64,000 bases of DNA from NCBI RefSeq assembly GCF_000735585.1, contig NZ_JNNO01000023.1, positions 124,001 through 188,000 on the forward strand, written 5' to 3'. The position numbers were made by a program, and so were the translations under genes. Below, piece by piece: positions 55,476-64,000 of this stretch. Numbering within the stretch: position 1 is the first letter of the stretch; each line of letters begins with the position of its first letter. The notes beneath the pieces are model-generated. The model did no database searches and had not been told where the DNA came from. It saw nothing but the letters and a program-made list of their open reading frames with translations. This DNA is from Devosia sp. LC5 (GTDB lineage Bacteria > Pseudomonadota > Alphaproteobacteria > Rhizobiales > Devosiaceae).

Positions 55476-55703
55476 ATGGAAAAGCGCTCGCTCTCCATTG
55501 CCGGCCATCGCACCAGCATCGCGCTTGAGCCCGAATTCTGGGCAGCGCTTGCCGAACTCGCCGCCAGCCGCGGCCAGACCATGGCCGGTCTCATCAAATC
55601 CATCGACGAAACGCGCCAGACGACAAACCTGTCCTCGGCGGCGCGATTGGCCGCACTCAAATGGTATCAGGACCGCGCGGCCGCTAGTTCAGCGGCAGAG
55701 TGA
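55476..55703 (+). CDS. Ribbon-helix-helix domain protein
   Basis: A 75-residue protein of the RHH_4/ribbon-helix-helix type: RSLSIAGHRTSIALEPEFWAAL forms the strand and first helix and ELAASRGQTMAGLIKSIDETR the second helix. Such proteins are small DNA-binding regulators or partners; targets unknown. It follows sspB by 12 bases, so the two are cotranscribed. Its last 20 bases overlap the convergent AsmA gene. Confidence 0.85.
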   Translation: MEKRSLSIAGHRTSIALEPEFWAALAELAASRGQTMAGLIKSIDETRQTTNLSSAARLAALKWYQDRAAASSAAE

Positions 55704-58700
55704 ACGGCTGGTTGACCGGTGGCGGTGCCGGCAGCCCCAGGTCAAGCGGACCCTGCGGCTGAGACGGTGTGGGTTGAGGCTGCGTTTGCGGCTGCAATTG
55801 CTGTAGTTCGAGACGCCGCGCCTCTTCCGCCGCCTGCCGCGCAGCTTCTTCCTCGGCCCGGCGGGCAGCTTCTGCGGCGGCACGCTGGCGCTGTTCCTCG
55901 ATCAGCCGGTTGCGCTCCTCGGCCGCCGCCCGCTGGCGCTCCGCATCCTCGGCGCGCAGGACTTCCAGGCGTTCCACTTCCAGCTCATTGGCGCGCACCT
56001 GAATGGCCGCGATCAGCGTATCCAGATCGAGCGTGGACACCGGCGTCAGCACACTACCCGATAGCTGGGTCCCGATCCGCGCCGTGTCGGCCGAGATGAG
56101 CCCATTGGCATCGTCGAACCCAAGCGGGGTCAGCGCAAACCCACCCTCGAGGCCAAGCGTGGCAAGCTGTACATTGATATTGCCAGCCAACCGGCCGCCC
56201 TGCCCTTCGACGATGAAATTGGCCAGCCGCGCCACGCCGCCGGCCACGGTGAAGGCACCGGTCGCCTGGCTCGCGGTAAACGGGCCCTGTTGCAAGGCCA
56301 CGCCGATAATTCCGGCCAAAGCATCGGGTTCCATATTGAGCACATCATCGAGGCCCGACACAGCGCCGAACACGCGCGGATCAAGCTGATCCACCGCCAG
56401 ATTGGTCAGCGTGAAATTGCCTTCGCCGGTCATGGCGCCAAACACCGAAGCCAGGCTTGCCCCGGTGCCCTCGAACCGCACGCCGCCCTCGATCGTGCCC
56501 CCCACCATCGCCGCCAAGGCCGGAAAAGCAATGGAGTTGACCGGCACACCGGCCAGGGTCAGTCGGCCGCTGACCGTCTTGTCCAGCAGCGCTCCGGCAC
56601 AGCACACAGACAGATCGAGCGTCGCCTTGCCGCCGCCCAGCCCAGCTTCGAAGCGAGCGAGGCGCAGGCGGCTCTCATCCCAGCTTAGTTCAAAACTGGC
56701 ATCGGTCATCCTTGCGACGCCGCCAGCCGAGACGAGCGGCGCAGTAATGCTGACCGAACCCCGCGTCTGGCGCGGTGCATCCCCCGAGGCGATTGGCCCT
56801 TCGGGCCATATGCTATCGCCCGGAACGAGCGCTGCGGAACCGAACACGGCAGTGGAAAGGCCTTCGACGGAAACCTCCTCAATGGTGAAATTACCTGCCA
56901 CTGCCGCCGCATTATTGGTACGGGACAAGGAGAGCTCGCCGGTAAAGCCGGTTTCGCCGGAAGTTCCCTGCACATTGGTCAGCCGCGCCAGCCGCTCACC
57001 CTCGAAATGCAGGTCGGCACTACCCTTGGCCATGGGCAGGCTGAGATCGCGGCCGCCGGCAATCTGCGCTAACCCCCCGGCATCGGCCAGATCGACATTG
57101 AGCTGCCCCGTGCCTTGCAATTCGGCATTGGGGCCGAACACCAGATTACCGGCAAACCCGACGCTCTCGCTGCCGAGGCTGGTGGTAATGCTGCCATTCA
57201 GACTGGTGGACGGCGTGCCTTCGAGGCCAATGGCCACCAACATGGAACCCGGCCCGGCGAACAGATCGGCTTCACCCAGGCCGATCTGGCGCGTCAAGCC
57301 GGCGGTGTCGGTCGATTCCAGCATCGCAGTAACACGCAGTGGCGCGCTGAAAGCCGCCGCCAGGCCGCCGCCAAGCTGCAGGCGGGCATCGAGATTGGCG
57401 GCGCCAAGCGTGCCATCCAGGGTGAGCGTCTGCCCGTTCTCGCCCGCCGGTGCGCCCAGATCAAAGGCAATGTCGCCCGGTACGGAAAGCGCGAGGAAAT
57501 TGCGCCAGTCCGCCGGCGTCTTCAGCCCCTCGTAAAGCGCCAGAAGCGCTGGCGCATCGCCCGAGCCGATTTTGATATTGCCATTGCCCACGAGCTGCGG
57601 CGCGGTCAACGTGCCGGTAAATTGGCCAGCGGCGTCGAAGCCCACGCCACCCAGATCATCAGCGGCAAGCCGCGTGAACTCGACCCCACCGGCGCTCCAC
57701 ATACCCTCCGCGACAAGACCCGCACCATCCAGCCCAAACAGCTGAGCGCTGTTGCCGCTGAGCGCAAAACTGCCCATGGGAAAGCTGATACCGAAAGTGG
57801 GGCTGGCGCCCATATCGGGCAGCAGAGCGCCGATCAGCGTGCTGCCGCTGGCGCCCAGGTCGTCGAAATGACCCACCACATCGAGCCGCTTTTCTGCGCC
57901 AAAACCCAGCCGCAGTTCCACCGCGTGGTCATGCTCATCCAGCGTCAGCCGCCCGTCGGTCAGGCCGAACGCGTCGCCGCCCAGCATGACGCGGCCCTCC
58001 AGCCTGCCCGGCTGGTTGAACAGCGGATTGTTCTCCAGCGGCTTGCGCCACAATGCAGCAAGACCATCGAGCCTGCCGCTGTCGAGCGAGGCCTGTCCGC
58101 GAAATGCCGGCGAACCATTTTCATCGCTCAGCGTGCCGCTGGCGCGCAATTCGGTTTCCCCCGGCAGACCGGCGATGAATTGCTCGATCTGCCAGGCCTT
58201 GCCATCGGTGCTGGCATCGACGCGCACATTGCGCAGGGCAAAACCGCGCAGCCCGATTTCGGCCAGGTCCACCCCGATACGGCCGGGAATGGGCGGAATG
58301 AGCGGCGCGGGAAGCTCAGCAAGCAGGCGGACGGCCTCATAGGGCTGGGCATTGGCGTCTTCCTTGGCATCGCGCGGCGGCAGCGTGAACACGCCGCCCG
58401 AGATCACCGCATCAAAACTCTGCTGCGTGCCCAATTGAATGCTGGCAGCGCCGGTTAGCCTGGTGCCGGCCCGATTTTCGTCTGGCTGCAAAGTATAGCC
58501 CGACAGCACCACCCGATCGGTCGACGCCGTGATTCGGCTTTCGAGCACCAGATCGCCATGGATTTCGTCCGCATTTTGCGCCACTGGCGGGCGCTTCCGA
58601 TAGGTCATCGTCCCGTCGAATTTGGGCGCCATGCCCGCCGCCAGCAGCCCTTCGACGGCAAACGAAAATGCATCCGATTCCGGCCTGACCGCAGCCGTGA

Positions 58701-59310
58701 CCCGGCTCGATCCGTCGCTGGCCAGCGGCGCCGAATTGAACCGCGCCGTGTAGCGCCCGCCATCATAGCTGCCCGAGCCCTGAAATTGCAGTGGCCCGGC
58801 AAGACCGGAAAGTTTGAGTTCTCCATCGACCTCGCTGGCCTCGTAGGTCTTGCGCACCCGCCGATCCATCAGCCGAACGGTGGCGTCGATAATGCTGGCC
58901 TGCGCCAATCCCACCCCGGTTCCCGTGCCATTCGGAGCAAATCCGCTGCCAAACAGACCGCTTTCGTCGATAGTGAAATCCACCACCGGCTCGCGCAGCA
59001 CCAGCCGGGTGATGTTGTAGTGATCGCGTAGAAAATCCATCAGGGAGAATTCGGCCTCGACTGCGCCGACGGTCGCGGCGGGCTCGTCAGCCGATCCCAC
59101 CAGCACATCGGTGAAGTTCAGCCGTGGCTGCGGCAGCAGGGAAAACTCAATATCGCCGCGGATGATGACCTTGGCGCCCAACACCCCGCCGGCAAGCTCT
59201 TCCATGCGTTCGCGATAGTCACCCCATTGGATGAAGCGCGGCGCGATAAACGCTCCGGCGAGTACGAAAATCGCCAGCAAGCCAACGATGATATAGATGC
59301 GATTCAGCAC
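55684..59310 (-). CDS. AsmA family envelope protein with C-terminal coiled coil
   Basis: A 1208-residue protein: N-terminal membrane anchor (about 6-26, IVGLLAIFVLAGAFIAP), then the long beta-helical AsmA-like body with repeated LxVxG/xVxxFEG-type blocks, an AsmA C-terminal region with DIGLRGFALRNVRVD-like strands, and a final Arg/Glu/Ala-rich coiled coil (about 1115-1165) followed by a Gln/Pro-rich tail. AsmA proteins sit in the periplasm or span toward the outer membrane and are linked to lipid transport. The start is a GTG at 59308-59310; no better ribosome site exists. Confidence 0.85.
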   Translation of the reverse strand: MLNRIYIIVGLLAIFVLAGAFIAPRFIQWGDYRERMEELAGGVLGAKVIIRGDIEFSLLPQPRLNFTDVLVGSADEPAATVGAVEAEFSLMDFLRDHYNITRLVLREPVVDFTIDESGLFGSGFAPNGTGTGVGLAQASIIDATVRLMDRRVRKTYEASEVDGELKLSGLAGPLQFQGSGSYDGGRYTARFNSAPLASDGSSRVTAAVRPESDAFSFAVEGLLAAGMAPKFDGTMTYRKRPPVAQNADEIHGDLVLESRITASTDRVVLSGYTLQPDENRAGTRLTGAASIQLGTQQSFDAVISGGVFTLPPRDAKEDANAQPYEAVRLLAELPAPLIPPIPGRIGVDLAEIGLRGFALRNVRVDASTDGKAWQIEQFIAGLPGETELRASGTLSDENGSPAFRGQASLDSGRLDGLAALWRKPLENNPLFNQPGRLEGRVMLGGDAFGLTDGRLTLDEHDHAVELRLGFGAEKRLDVVGHFDDLGASGSTLIGALLPDMGASPTFGISFPMGSFALSGNSAQLFGLDGAGLVAEGMWSAGGVEFTRLAADDLGGVGFDAAGQFTGTLTAPQLVGNGNIKIGSGDAPALLALYEGLKTPADWRNFLALSVPGDIAFDLGAPAGENGQTLTLDGTLGAANLDARLQLGGGLAAAFSAPLRVTAMLESTDTAGLTRQIGLGEADLFAGPGSMLVAIGLEGTPSTSLNGSITTSLGSESVGFAGNLVFGPNAELQGTGQLNVDLADAGGLAQIAGGRDLSLPMAKGSADLHFEGERLARLTNVQGTSGETGFTGELSLSRTNNAAAVAGNFTIEEVSVEGLSTAVFGSAALVPGDSIWPEGPIASGDAPRQTRGSVSITAPLVSAGGVARMTDASFELSWDESRLRLARFEAGLGGGKATLDLSVCCAGALLDKTVSGRLTLAGVPVNSIAFPALAAMVGGTIEGGVRFEGTGASLASVFGAMTGEGNFTLTNLAVDQLDPRVFGAVSGLDDVLNMEPDALAGIIGVALQQGPFTASQATGAFTVAGGVARLANFIVEGQGGRLAGNINVQLATLGLEGGFALTPLGFDDANGLISADTARIGTQLSGSVLTPVSTLDLDTLIAAIQVRANELEVERLEVLRAEDAERQRAAAEERNRLIEEQRQRAAAEAARRAEEEAARQAAEEARRLELQQLQPQTQPQPTPSQPQGPLDLGLPAPPPVNQPFTLPLN

Positions 59311-59439
59311 GGTTACGCATGGGTCCGGTTTGCGCGCAGAGTTTAGGCACTTGCGCCCCCTAAGCAAGCCCGCCATTGCCTTGATTCACGCTATGAAATT
59401 GTCGGGGTAAAGGCAGGTGCCATCACGCCTTTGCGACGG

Positions 59440-59476
59440 GCAAAGCAAAAACGGCCGGGCGCTGGGCCCGGCCGTC
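59440..59476 (-). terminator. Rho-independent terminator of the phytase-like gene
   Basis: On the minus strand ACGGCCGGGC-CCAG-CGCCCGGCCGT (about 10-bp stem) is followed by TTTTGCTTT, some 25 bases after the stop codon. Confidence 0.85.
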
Positions 59477-59498
59477 ACCGTCAATTGGTCTCTATCGA

Positions 59499-61682
59499 TC
59501 AGAGCTTGCCGATCGACCAGAACAGGGTCTCGCCCGAGCTGTCATCGACACCGTCATTGTCGGTGATGACATAGCCCACACCGTCGGCGTCGACGGCAAA
59601 GCTCTCAACCTTGTCGACCACATAGCCATTGAGGCTCTTGAGGTCGGGAACCAGGTCGCGCACCAGCTCCTTGGTGACGACAGGCAGTTCGCCGCCAAGC
59701 TCGGCAGCCACAAGTTCAGCGACCGGCACGCGATAGAGTGCCTTGAGCTGCGCATTGCCGGCGATCTGGTTGTCACGCTCGATGATATAGACGTAGTCGC
59801 CATGGGCGGTGATTTCCGACAGGCCAACCCACGCGCCTTCCGAGGGGGCCTCCAGCGCGTAGGCGACAGCGCCCCATTCCTCGGTTGAAGGCTTGTAGCT
59901 GACGAGCTTGACCTGGCCCTTGGGATCATCCTTCCACTCGCGCTGGATAGCGATCCACAGGGTCATGTCGTCACCCTCGCCAATGGCGGTGATGCCTTCC
60001 GAACCCGAGCGGATTTCATTGGCCAGCAATTCGGCCGGGAACGCGACCTCGTCCTCGATCTCGCCATCGGCGTTCACGTGGTAGAGCGCATGCGGCGTCA
60101 GCTTGGCGGTATAGCCCTCCGAAGCCAGCCAGAAGCCGCCTTCCCCATCCAGCGCAATGCCTTCAAGGTCGAGCTTCTGGGCGGGAGCGCCGTTGCGGGT
60201 GATGATGGTCTTCTTGATGATACGGGCAGGCTTGGCGGTCGCATCGATCTCGTAGATCGCAGCTTCCGCGAAGGCGCTGTCGTTGACGGCATAGAGGGTG
60301 CCTGGCTTTTCGGCATCGCCCACGGCGCCCGAAAGTGCCGCCCAGCCAATCGGCTTACCGTCGGCGTCGAGGTCGGACATGATCTGTGGATAGGCCGGCT
60401 CGCTTTCGCTGAGTTCGAAGATCATGACATGGGAACCGGCCAGCCCATCGGGCGACAGGTCGGTTTCGTTGGCGGTCACATAGAGATTGCGCGACGGGAT
60501 CGCCAGCGCACCTTCTGGACCGACCCCCGAGGGGAGTGACTGCCAATATTCCGGCTCGCCGCCGGTATCCTTGTAGACGGCCACGAGCGAGGAACGTTCC
60601 TGGTTCACGAAAATGAACCTGGTGTCGCCATAAGTGCCCACTTCCATGCCTTCGGGCTCAACGCCCTTGGCGTCCGAACGCCCCTCTGGATAGTGGCCGA
60701 GCTGGGCCGCGATATATTCCATCGACGGGCCGCTTTCATAGAGAACGGTGCCGTCTTTGTTGAAGATGGTGAAGCCGCGCGCACCGCCTTCATAATCGCC
60801 TTCATTGGCAGTGACGATACGATCGTCATCCAGCCATTGCAGGGCATCGGGTTCGCGCTTGCGGCCCGGCTGGCTCTCGGTGAAGCTGAGACGGTCGTCT
60901 TCGGTGGCATCAATGCCTTCGAGATCGACGGTGCCGGCGCTGAAATCACTGATGATCTCGCCGGTCTCGCCGTTGAGGATCACAATATGATTGTTTTCCT
61001 GCAGCGTCACCGCGAGTTCGTTGGCGCTGTTGAAGTCGGTATATTCCGGCTCGGCATCCTCACCGGCAAAATCTGCCACGCCGGCCAGTTCGGTAACCCG
61101 CATGCTGGCGCAATCGACGGTGCCATCGGTCACCGGGAAGAACGTGATGTTACCGCTCGGCAATTGCGGAATTTCACCATCGTTGAGGTCTTCGTCGCGC
61201 TGGTTTTCCATCGAGATGGCCACCAGCGATGCGTCTGCATTCTTGGCAATGGCGTCAGGCTGCCCCCCAAGATCACAAGTAACCTCGATAGCCTTGGTCG
61301 CAATGTCGATGACCGACAGATAACCGGTGGGAGCGGTGAAGTCTTCGCTCGTATCCGAAGTCACGAGGACCTTGCCGCCAATGACCGTTACAGAGGTCGG
61401 GCCGCCATCGAGTGCAACAAAGCCAGCGGGCTTGGGCGCGGCCGGATCGGTGATGTCGACAAACCCGATGCCACCCAGCAGGGCGTTCGAATAGACCAGC
61501 GTCATACCGTCTTCGGTGGCCGTAATGATCTCGGCCGAATTCTCGGTGCCTTCCTCGGCGTCCGGATTGTTCAGCGCGACGGGAAAGCTAGCAATGCGAT
61601 TGAACACTTGTTCGGCATGGACCGAAACGGTCGTCGCCAGCAAGGCGGCCGTGAGTGCGGCAAGAAATTTCGTGGAATACAT
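59499..61682 (-). CDS. Exported esterase-like phytase-family protein, probable Pho regulon member
   Basis: A 727-residue exported protein (signal peptide about 1-24, ending VSVHA). The N-terminal two thirds are a beta-propeller with choice-of-anchor-like repeats (blocks such as DAEEGTENSAEI, TVDLEGIDATEDDRLSF, EGVEPEGMEVG), and the C-terminal part matches the esterase-like phytase domain (LEGIALDGEGGFWLASEGY, and SEGITAIGEGDDMTLWIAIQRE). It probably releases phosphate from organic esters outside the inner membrane. Residues conserved in true phytases are not all visible, so the exact activity is uncertain. A Pho box lies upstream. Confidence 0.82.
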   Translation of the reverse strand: MYSTKFLAALTAALLATTVSVHAEQVFNRIASFPVALNNPDAEEGTENSAEIITATEDGMTLVYSNALLGGIGFVDITDPAAPKPAGFVALDGGPTSVTVIGGKVLVTSDTSEDFTAPTGYLSVIDIATKAIEVTCDLGGQPDAIAKNADASLVAISMENQRDEDLNDGEIPQLPSGNITFFPVTDGTVDCASMRVTELAGVADFAGEDAEPEYTDFNSANELAVTLQENNHIVILNGETGEIISDFSAGTVDLEGIDATEDDRLSFTESQPGRKREPDALQWLDDDRIVTANEGDYEGGARGFTIFNKDGTVLYESGPSMEYIAAQLGHYPEGRSDAKGVEPEGMEVGTYGDTRFIFVNQERSSLVAVYKDTGGEPEYWQSLPSGVGPEGALAIPSRNLYVTANETDLSPDGLAGSHVMIFELSESEPAYPQIMSDLDADGKPIGWAALSGAVGDAEKPGTLYAVNDSAFAEAAIYEIDATAKPARIIKKTIITRNGAPAQKLDLEGIALDGEGGFWLASEGYTAKLTPHALYHVNADGEIEDEVAFPAELLANEIRSGSEGITAIGEGDDMTLWIAIQREWKDDPKGQVKLVSYKPSTEEWGAVAYALEAPSEGAWVGLSEITAHGDYVYIIERDNQIAGNAQLKALYRVPVAELVAAELGGELPVVTKELVRDLVPDLKSLNGYVVDKVESFAVDADGVGYVITDNDGVDDSSGETLFWSIGKL

Positions 61683-61690
61683 GGTTCAAG

Positions 61691-61710
61691 CCCCTGTTGA
61701 AGTCCAGGGG
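61691..61710 (-). promoter_or_regulatory. Hairpin overlapping the phytase-like gene's ribosome site
   Basis: CCCCTG-GACTTCAA-CAGGGG on the minus strand is a 6-bp stem whose 3' arm contains AGGGG, eight bases before the start codon. It could hide the ribosome site in the unfolded leader. Confidence 0.4.
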
Positions 61711-61740
61711 ACTGCCCTAGGCCGCGCGCATAAAACTTCG

Positions 61741-61758
61741 ATGACAGGGATATGACGG
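61741..61758 (-). promoter_or_regulatory. Pho box
   Basis: CCGTCAT-ATCC-CTGTCAT on the minus strand matches the two-repeat PhoB box (CTGTCAT, 4-base gap, CTGTCAT) with one mismatch in the first repeat. A -10-like TTTATG or TATGCG lies 6 to 10 bases downstream, where a PhoB-activated promoter would have it. The start codon is 58 bases away. Confidence 0.75.
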
Positions 61759-61887
61759 TGCTGTGACGCCGCGTTCTTCTATACAGCGGAGCCCGCGCCA
61801 CCTATATTGCACCGTGAACAAAAGAAGATTCGTCAATACCCCCACGGCGCAGCCAGCTCGCGGCGCGACGTGATGGAAAGGCTCTGG

Positions 61888-64000
61888 ATGCCCGGCACTA
61901 ATCACAACACCGAACGCCCGCCTGCCGGGTCGATCACCAGCCAATTCGGCCGGCGGGAAACCCCTGCCTATCTCGATGGCCTCAATGATGAACAGCGGCT
62001 TGCCGTGGAGACCATTGATGGCCCGTTGCTGGTGCTCGCCGGCGCCGGCACCGGCAAAACGCGCGTGCTGACAACGCGCATTGCCCACATCATCAATACC
62101 AATCGTGCCTGGCCCTCCCAGATTCTGTCGGTGACCTTCACCAACAAGGCCGCCCGCGAGATGAAGGAGCGGATCGAGAAACTTGTCCCCCGGCTCGAGG
62201 CAATGCCCTGGATGGGCACATTCCACTCCATCGGCGCCCGTATCCTGCGCCAGCATGCTGGCCTCGTGGGTCTGACCAGCACCTTCACCATCCTCGATAC
62301 GGACGATCAGATCCGGCTCATCAAACAGTTGCTTGATGTGGAGAATATCGACGAGAAGCGTTGGCCCGCCAAGCAATTCGCCGGCATGATGGATGCCTGG
62401 AAGAACAAGGGCCTGTTGCCCAAGGATGTTTCGCCGGCCGACAGCGGCGGCTATGCCAATGGTCGCGGCGCCAAGCTCTATGCCGATTACCAGGCGCGGC
62501 TGAAGGTGCTCAACGCCGCCGATTTCGGCGACCTGCTGCTCGAATGCATTCGCCTGTTCAAGGAACACCCCGACGTCCTGGCCGAATATCACCGCAAATT
62601 CAAATACATGCTGGTAGACGAATACCAGGACAGCAATGTCGCCCAATATCTCTGGCTGCGGCTTCTCGCGCAGGGCAAACCGGCCAGCGAGGCCAATATC
62701 TGCGTGGTCGGCGACGACGACCAATCCATCTATGGCTGGCGCGGCGCCGAGGTCGACAATATCCTGCGCTTCGAAAAGGACTTTCCCGGCGCCAAGGTGA
62801 TCAAGCTCGAGCGCAATTACCGCTCGACCTCCAACATCCTCAAGGCCGCCTCCAATCTCATCGCCTTCAATGAAAGCCGCCTCGGAAAAACGCTGCAGAC
62901 CGATGTTGGTGAAAAGGGCGAGCTGGTTTCTGTCACCCAATTGTGGGATTCCGAGGAGGAAGCCCGCACCGTCGGCGAGGAGATCGAGCAATATCAACGG
63001 GCGGGTGAAGCGCTCAATTCCATGGCTATCCTGGTCCGCGCCTCCTTCCAGATGCGCGAATTCGAAGAGCGCTTCATCACGCTGGGGCTGAATTACCGCG
63101 TCATCGGCGGCCCGCGCTTTTACGAGCGCAAGGAAATCCGCGATGCCATCGCCTATCTGCGCCTTGTCGCCCAGCCGGCCGACGATCTGGCGCTAGACCG
63201 CATCATCAACACCCCTAAGCGCGGCCTCGGCGATTCTACGGTTCAACTGCTGCACAGTGCCGCCCGCGCGGCCAATGTCCCCCTGCTTTCAGCCATCCGC
63301 ATGCTGGTCGATACCGAGGAACTCAAGCCCAAGCAGCGCACGACCTTGCGCAGCCTGGTGTCCCAGTTCGACGACTGGACGTTCCACGCCCAGACCATCA
63401 AGCCGTTCGAGCTGGTCGAACGGATCCTCGAGGAGAGCGGCTATACCGACATGCTCAGCGCCGACAAGTCGGTGGAGTCCGAGGGCCGCAAGGAAAACCT
63501 CAAGGAACTGAGCCGCTCGATGGAAGAGTTCGACACCCTCGGCGGCTTTCTCGAACACATCGCCCTGGTGATGGACCGCGACAGCACCGAGGCGAGCGAT
63601 GCCGTCACCATCATGACCCTGCACGGGGCCAAGGGTCTGGAATTCAACACCGTTTTCCTGCCCGGCTGGGAGGAAGGCACCTTCCCCAGCCAGCGCTCGA
63701 TGGATGAAAGCGGCCGCGCCGGGCTCGAAGAAGAGCGGCGCCTCGCCTATGTCGGCATCACCCGTGGCCGCAAGCGCGTGCGAATTTCTGCCGCCCAGAA
63801 CCGGCGCATCCATGGCCTGTGGCAATCGGCCATTCCCTCGCGCTTTCTCGATGAATTGCCGGCCGACGCCGTCGAGGTGACCGATACCGGCTCCTCCTAT
63901 GGCGGCTATGGCTATGGCGGGGGCGCCACCAGCCGCTTCAACAAGGCCGACCCGTTCGAAAGCGTCTATGAAACCCCCGGCTGGCAGCGCGCCCGTGCCC
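61888..64000 (+). CDS. UvrD/PcrA-type ATP-dependent DNA helicase (5' part; window edge)
   Basis: A superfamily 1A helicase, at least 704 residues, running off the right edge. Motifs in order: AGAGTGKTRVL (Walker A, about 51-61), TFTNKAAREM, DEYQDSN (motif II), GDDDQSIYGWRGA (motif III), then LERNYRS, and later TLHGAKGLEF and VGITRGRK. UvrD/PcrA unwind DNA 3' to 5' in nucleotide excision and mismatch repair. The ATG at 61888 has GGAAAGG six bases upstream, and the frame is open from it to the edge. Confidence 0.95.
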   Translation, partial: MPGTNHNTERPPAGSITSQFGRRETPAYLDGLNDEQRLAVETIDGPLLVLAGAGTGKTRVLTTRIAHIINTNRAWPSQILSVTFTNKAAREMKERIEKLVPRLEAMPWMGTFHSIGARILRQHAGLVGLTSTFTILDTDDQIRLIKQLLDVENIDEKRWPAKQFAGMMDAWKNKGLLPKDVSPADSGGYANGRGAKLYADYQARLKVLNAADFGDLLLECIRLFKEHPDVLAEYHRKFKYMLVDEYQDSNVAQYLWLRLLAQGKPASEANICVVGDDDQSIYGWRGAEVDNILRFEKDFPGAKVIKLERNYRSTSNILKAASNLIAFNESRLGKTLQTDVGEKGELVSVTQLWDSEEEARTVGEEIEQYQRAGEALNSMAILVRASFQMREFEERFITLGLNYRVIGGPRFYERKEIRDAIAYLRLVAQPADDLALDRIINTPKRGLGDSTVQLLHSAARAANVPLLSAIRMLVDTEELKPKQRTTLRSLVSQFDDWTFHAQTIKPFELVERILEESGYTDMLSADKSVESEGRKENLKELSRSMEEFDTLGGFLEHIALVMDRDSTEASDAVTIMTLHGAKGLEFNTVFLPGWEEGTFPSQRSMDESGRAGLEEERRLAYVGITRGRKRVRISAAQNRRIHGLWQSAIPSRFLDELPADAVEVTDTGSSYGGYGYGGGATSRFNKADPFESVYETPGWQRARA

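Overview
The window reads as ordinary chromosome of an alphaproteobacterium of the order Hyphomicrobiales; my best guess is Devosia or a close relative. The reasons are the high GC content, densely packed genes with many ATGA overlaps, a circularly permuted two-piece tmRNA gene, an alpha-type SspB, a 26-residue KdpF in a full kdpFABCDE operon, and the intergenic palindrome families common in this order. I see no phage, insertion sequence, CRISPR array, plasmid function or toxin-antitoxin pair. Both ends cut genes: a glycosyltransferase on the left and a UvrD/PcrA-type helicase on the right.

Layout, left to right. 1-8.4 kb: an envelope and sugar region (glycosyltransferase, LpxH-like phosphoesterase, exported GH3 hexosaminidase), acetyl-CoA synthetase, an acetyltransferase facing a flippase/FemAB pair, and TerC. 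8.4-18.6 kb: cold-shock protein, tRNA-Lys(CUU), MscS channel, HisC-like aminotransferase, leuA with a probable regulatory leader, PhzF, two small enzyme-like genes, and a TetR regulator coupled to ilvC. 18.7-27 kb: the kdp potassium operon with its own sensor and regulator. 27-36.5 kb: hydrolase/MFS divergent pair, old yellow enzyme, the Kup potassium transporter, FMN reductase, and a Bcr/CflA exporter divergent from a TetR regulator. 36.6-40.2 kb: pdxJ, then ilvB and the acetolactate synthase small subunit behind a transcription attenuator. 40.2-48 kb: PiT phosphate transporter, Nudix hydrolase, second cold-shock protein, lipoprotein, MATE exporter, miaA, serB. 48-53.6 kb: a co-directional minus-strand run: thyA, MazG-like, DUF4424, acetyltransferase, folA, hflK, hflC. 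53.8-64 kb: RidA, a YdeI-like protein, tmRNA, SspB, a ribbon-helix-helix protein, a giant AsmA protein, a Pho-box-preceded phytase-like esterase, and the helicase.

Three themes tie genes together. Branched-chain amino acid synthesis is spread over three loci (leuA, ilvC, ilvB plus small subunit), each with a different visible control device: a Leu-rich upstream ORF, a TetR regulator, and a classical leader-peptide attenuator. Potassium uptake is doubled (Kdp and Kup). Ribosome rescue and tagged-protein degradation sit side by side: the tmRNA gene encodes the tag ANDNHKAPVALAA and the next gene encodes an SspB-type ClpXP adaptor, while HflKC, a membrane-protease regulator pair, lies 5 kb away.

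The most interesting signals are regulatory rather than a new gene system: the ilvB attenuator, the leuA leader, the permuted tmRNA beside SspB, a perfect 16-bp palindrome in the TetR-ilvC promoter, a tandem repeat upstream of kdp, and a Pho box upstream of the phytase-like gene. I did not find a convincing undescribed multi-gene system. Product names rest on motif and family recognition by eye; no database search was run.
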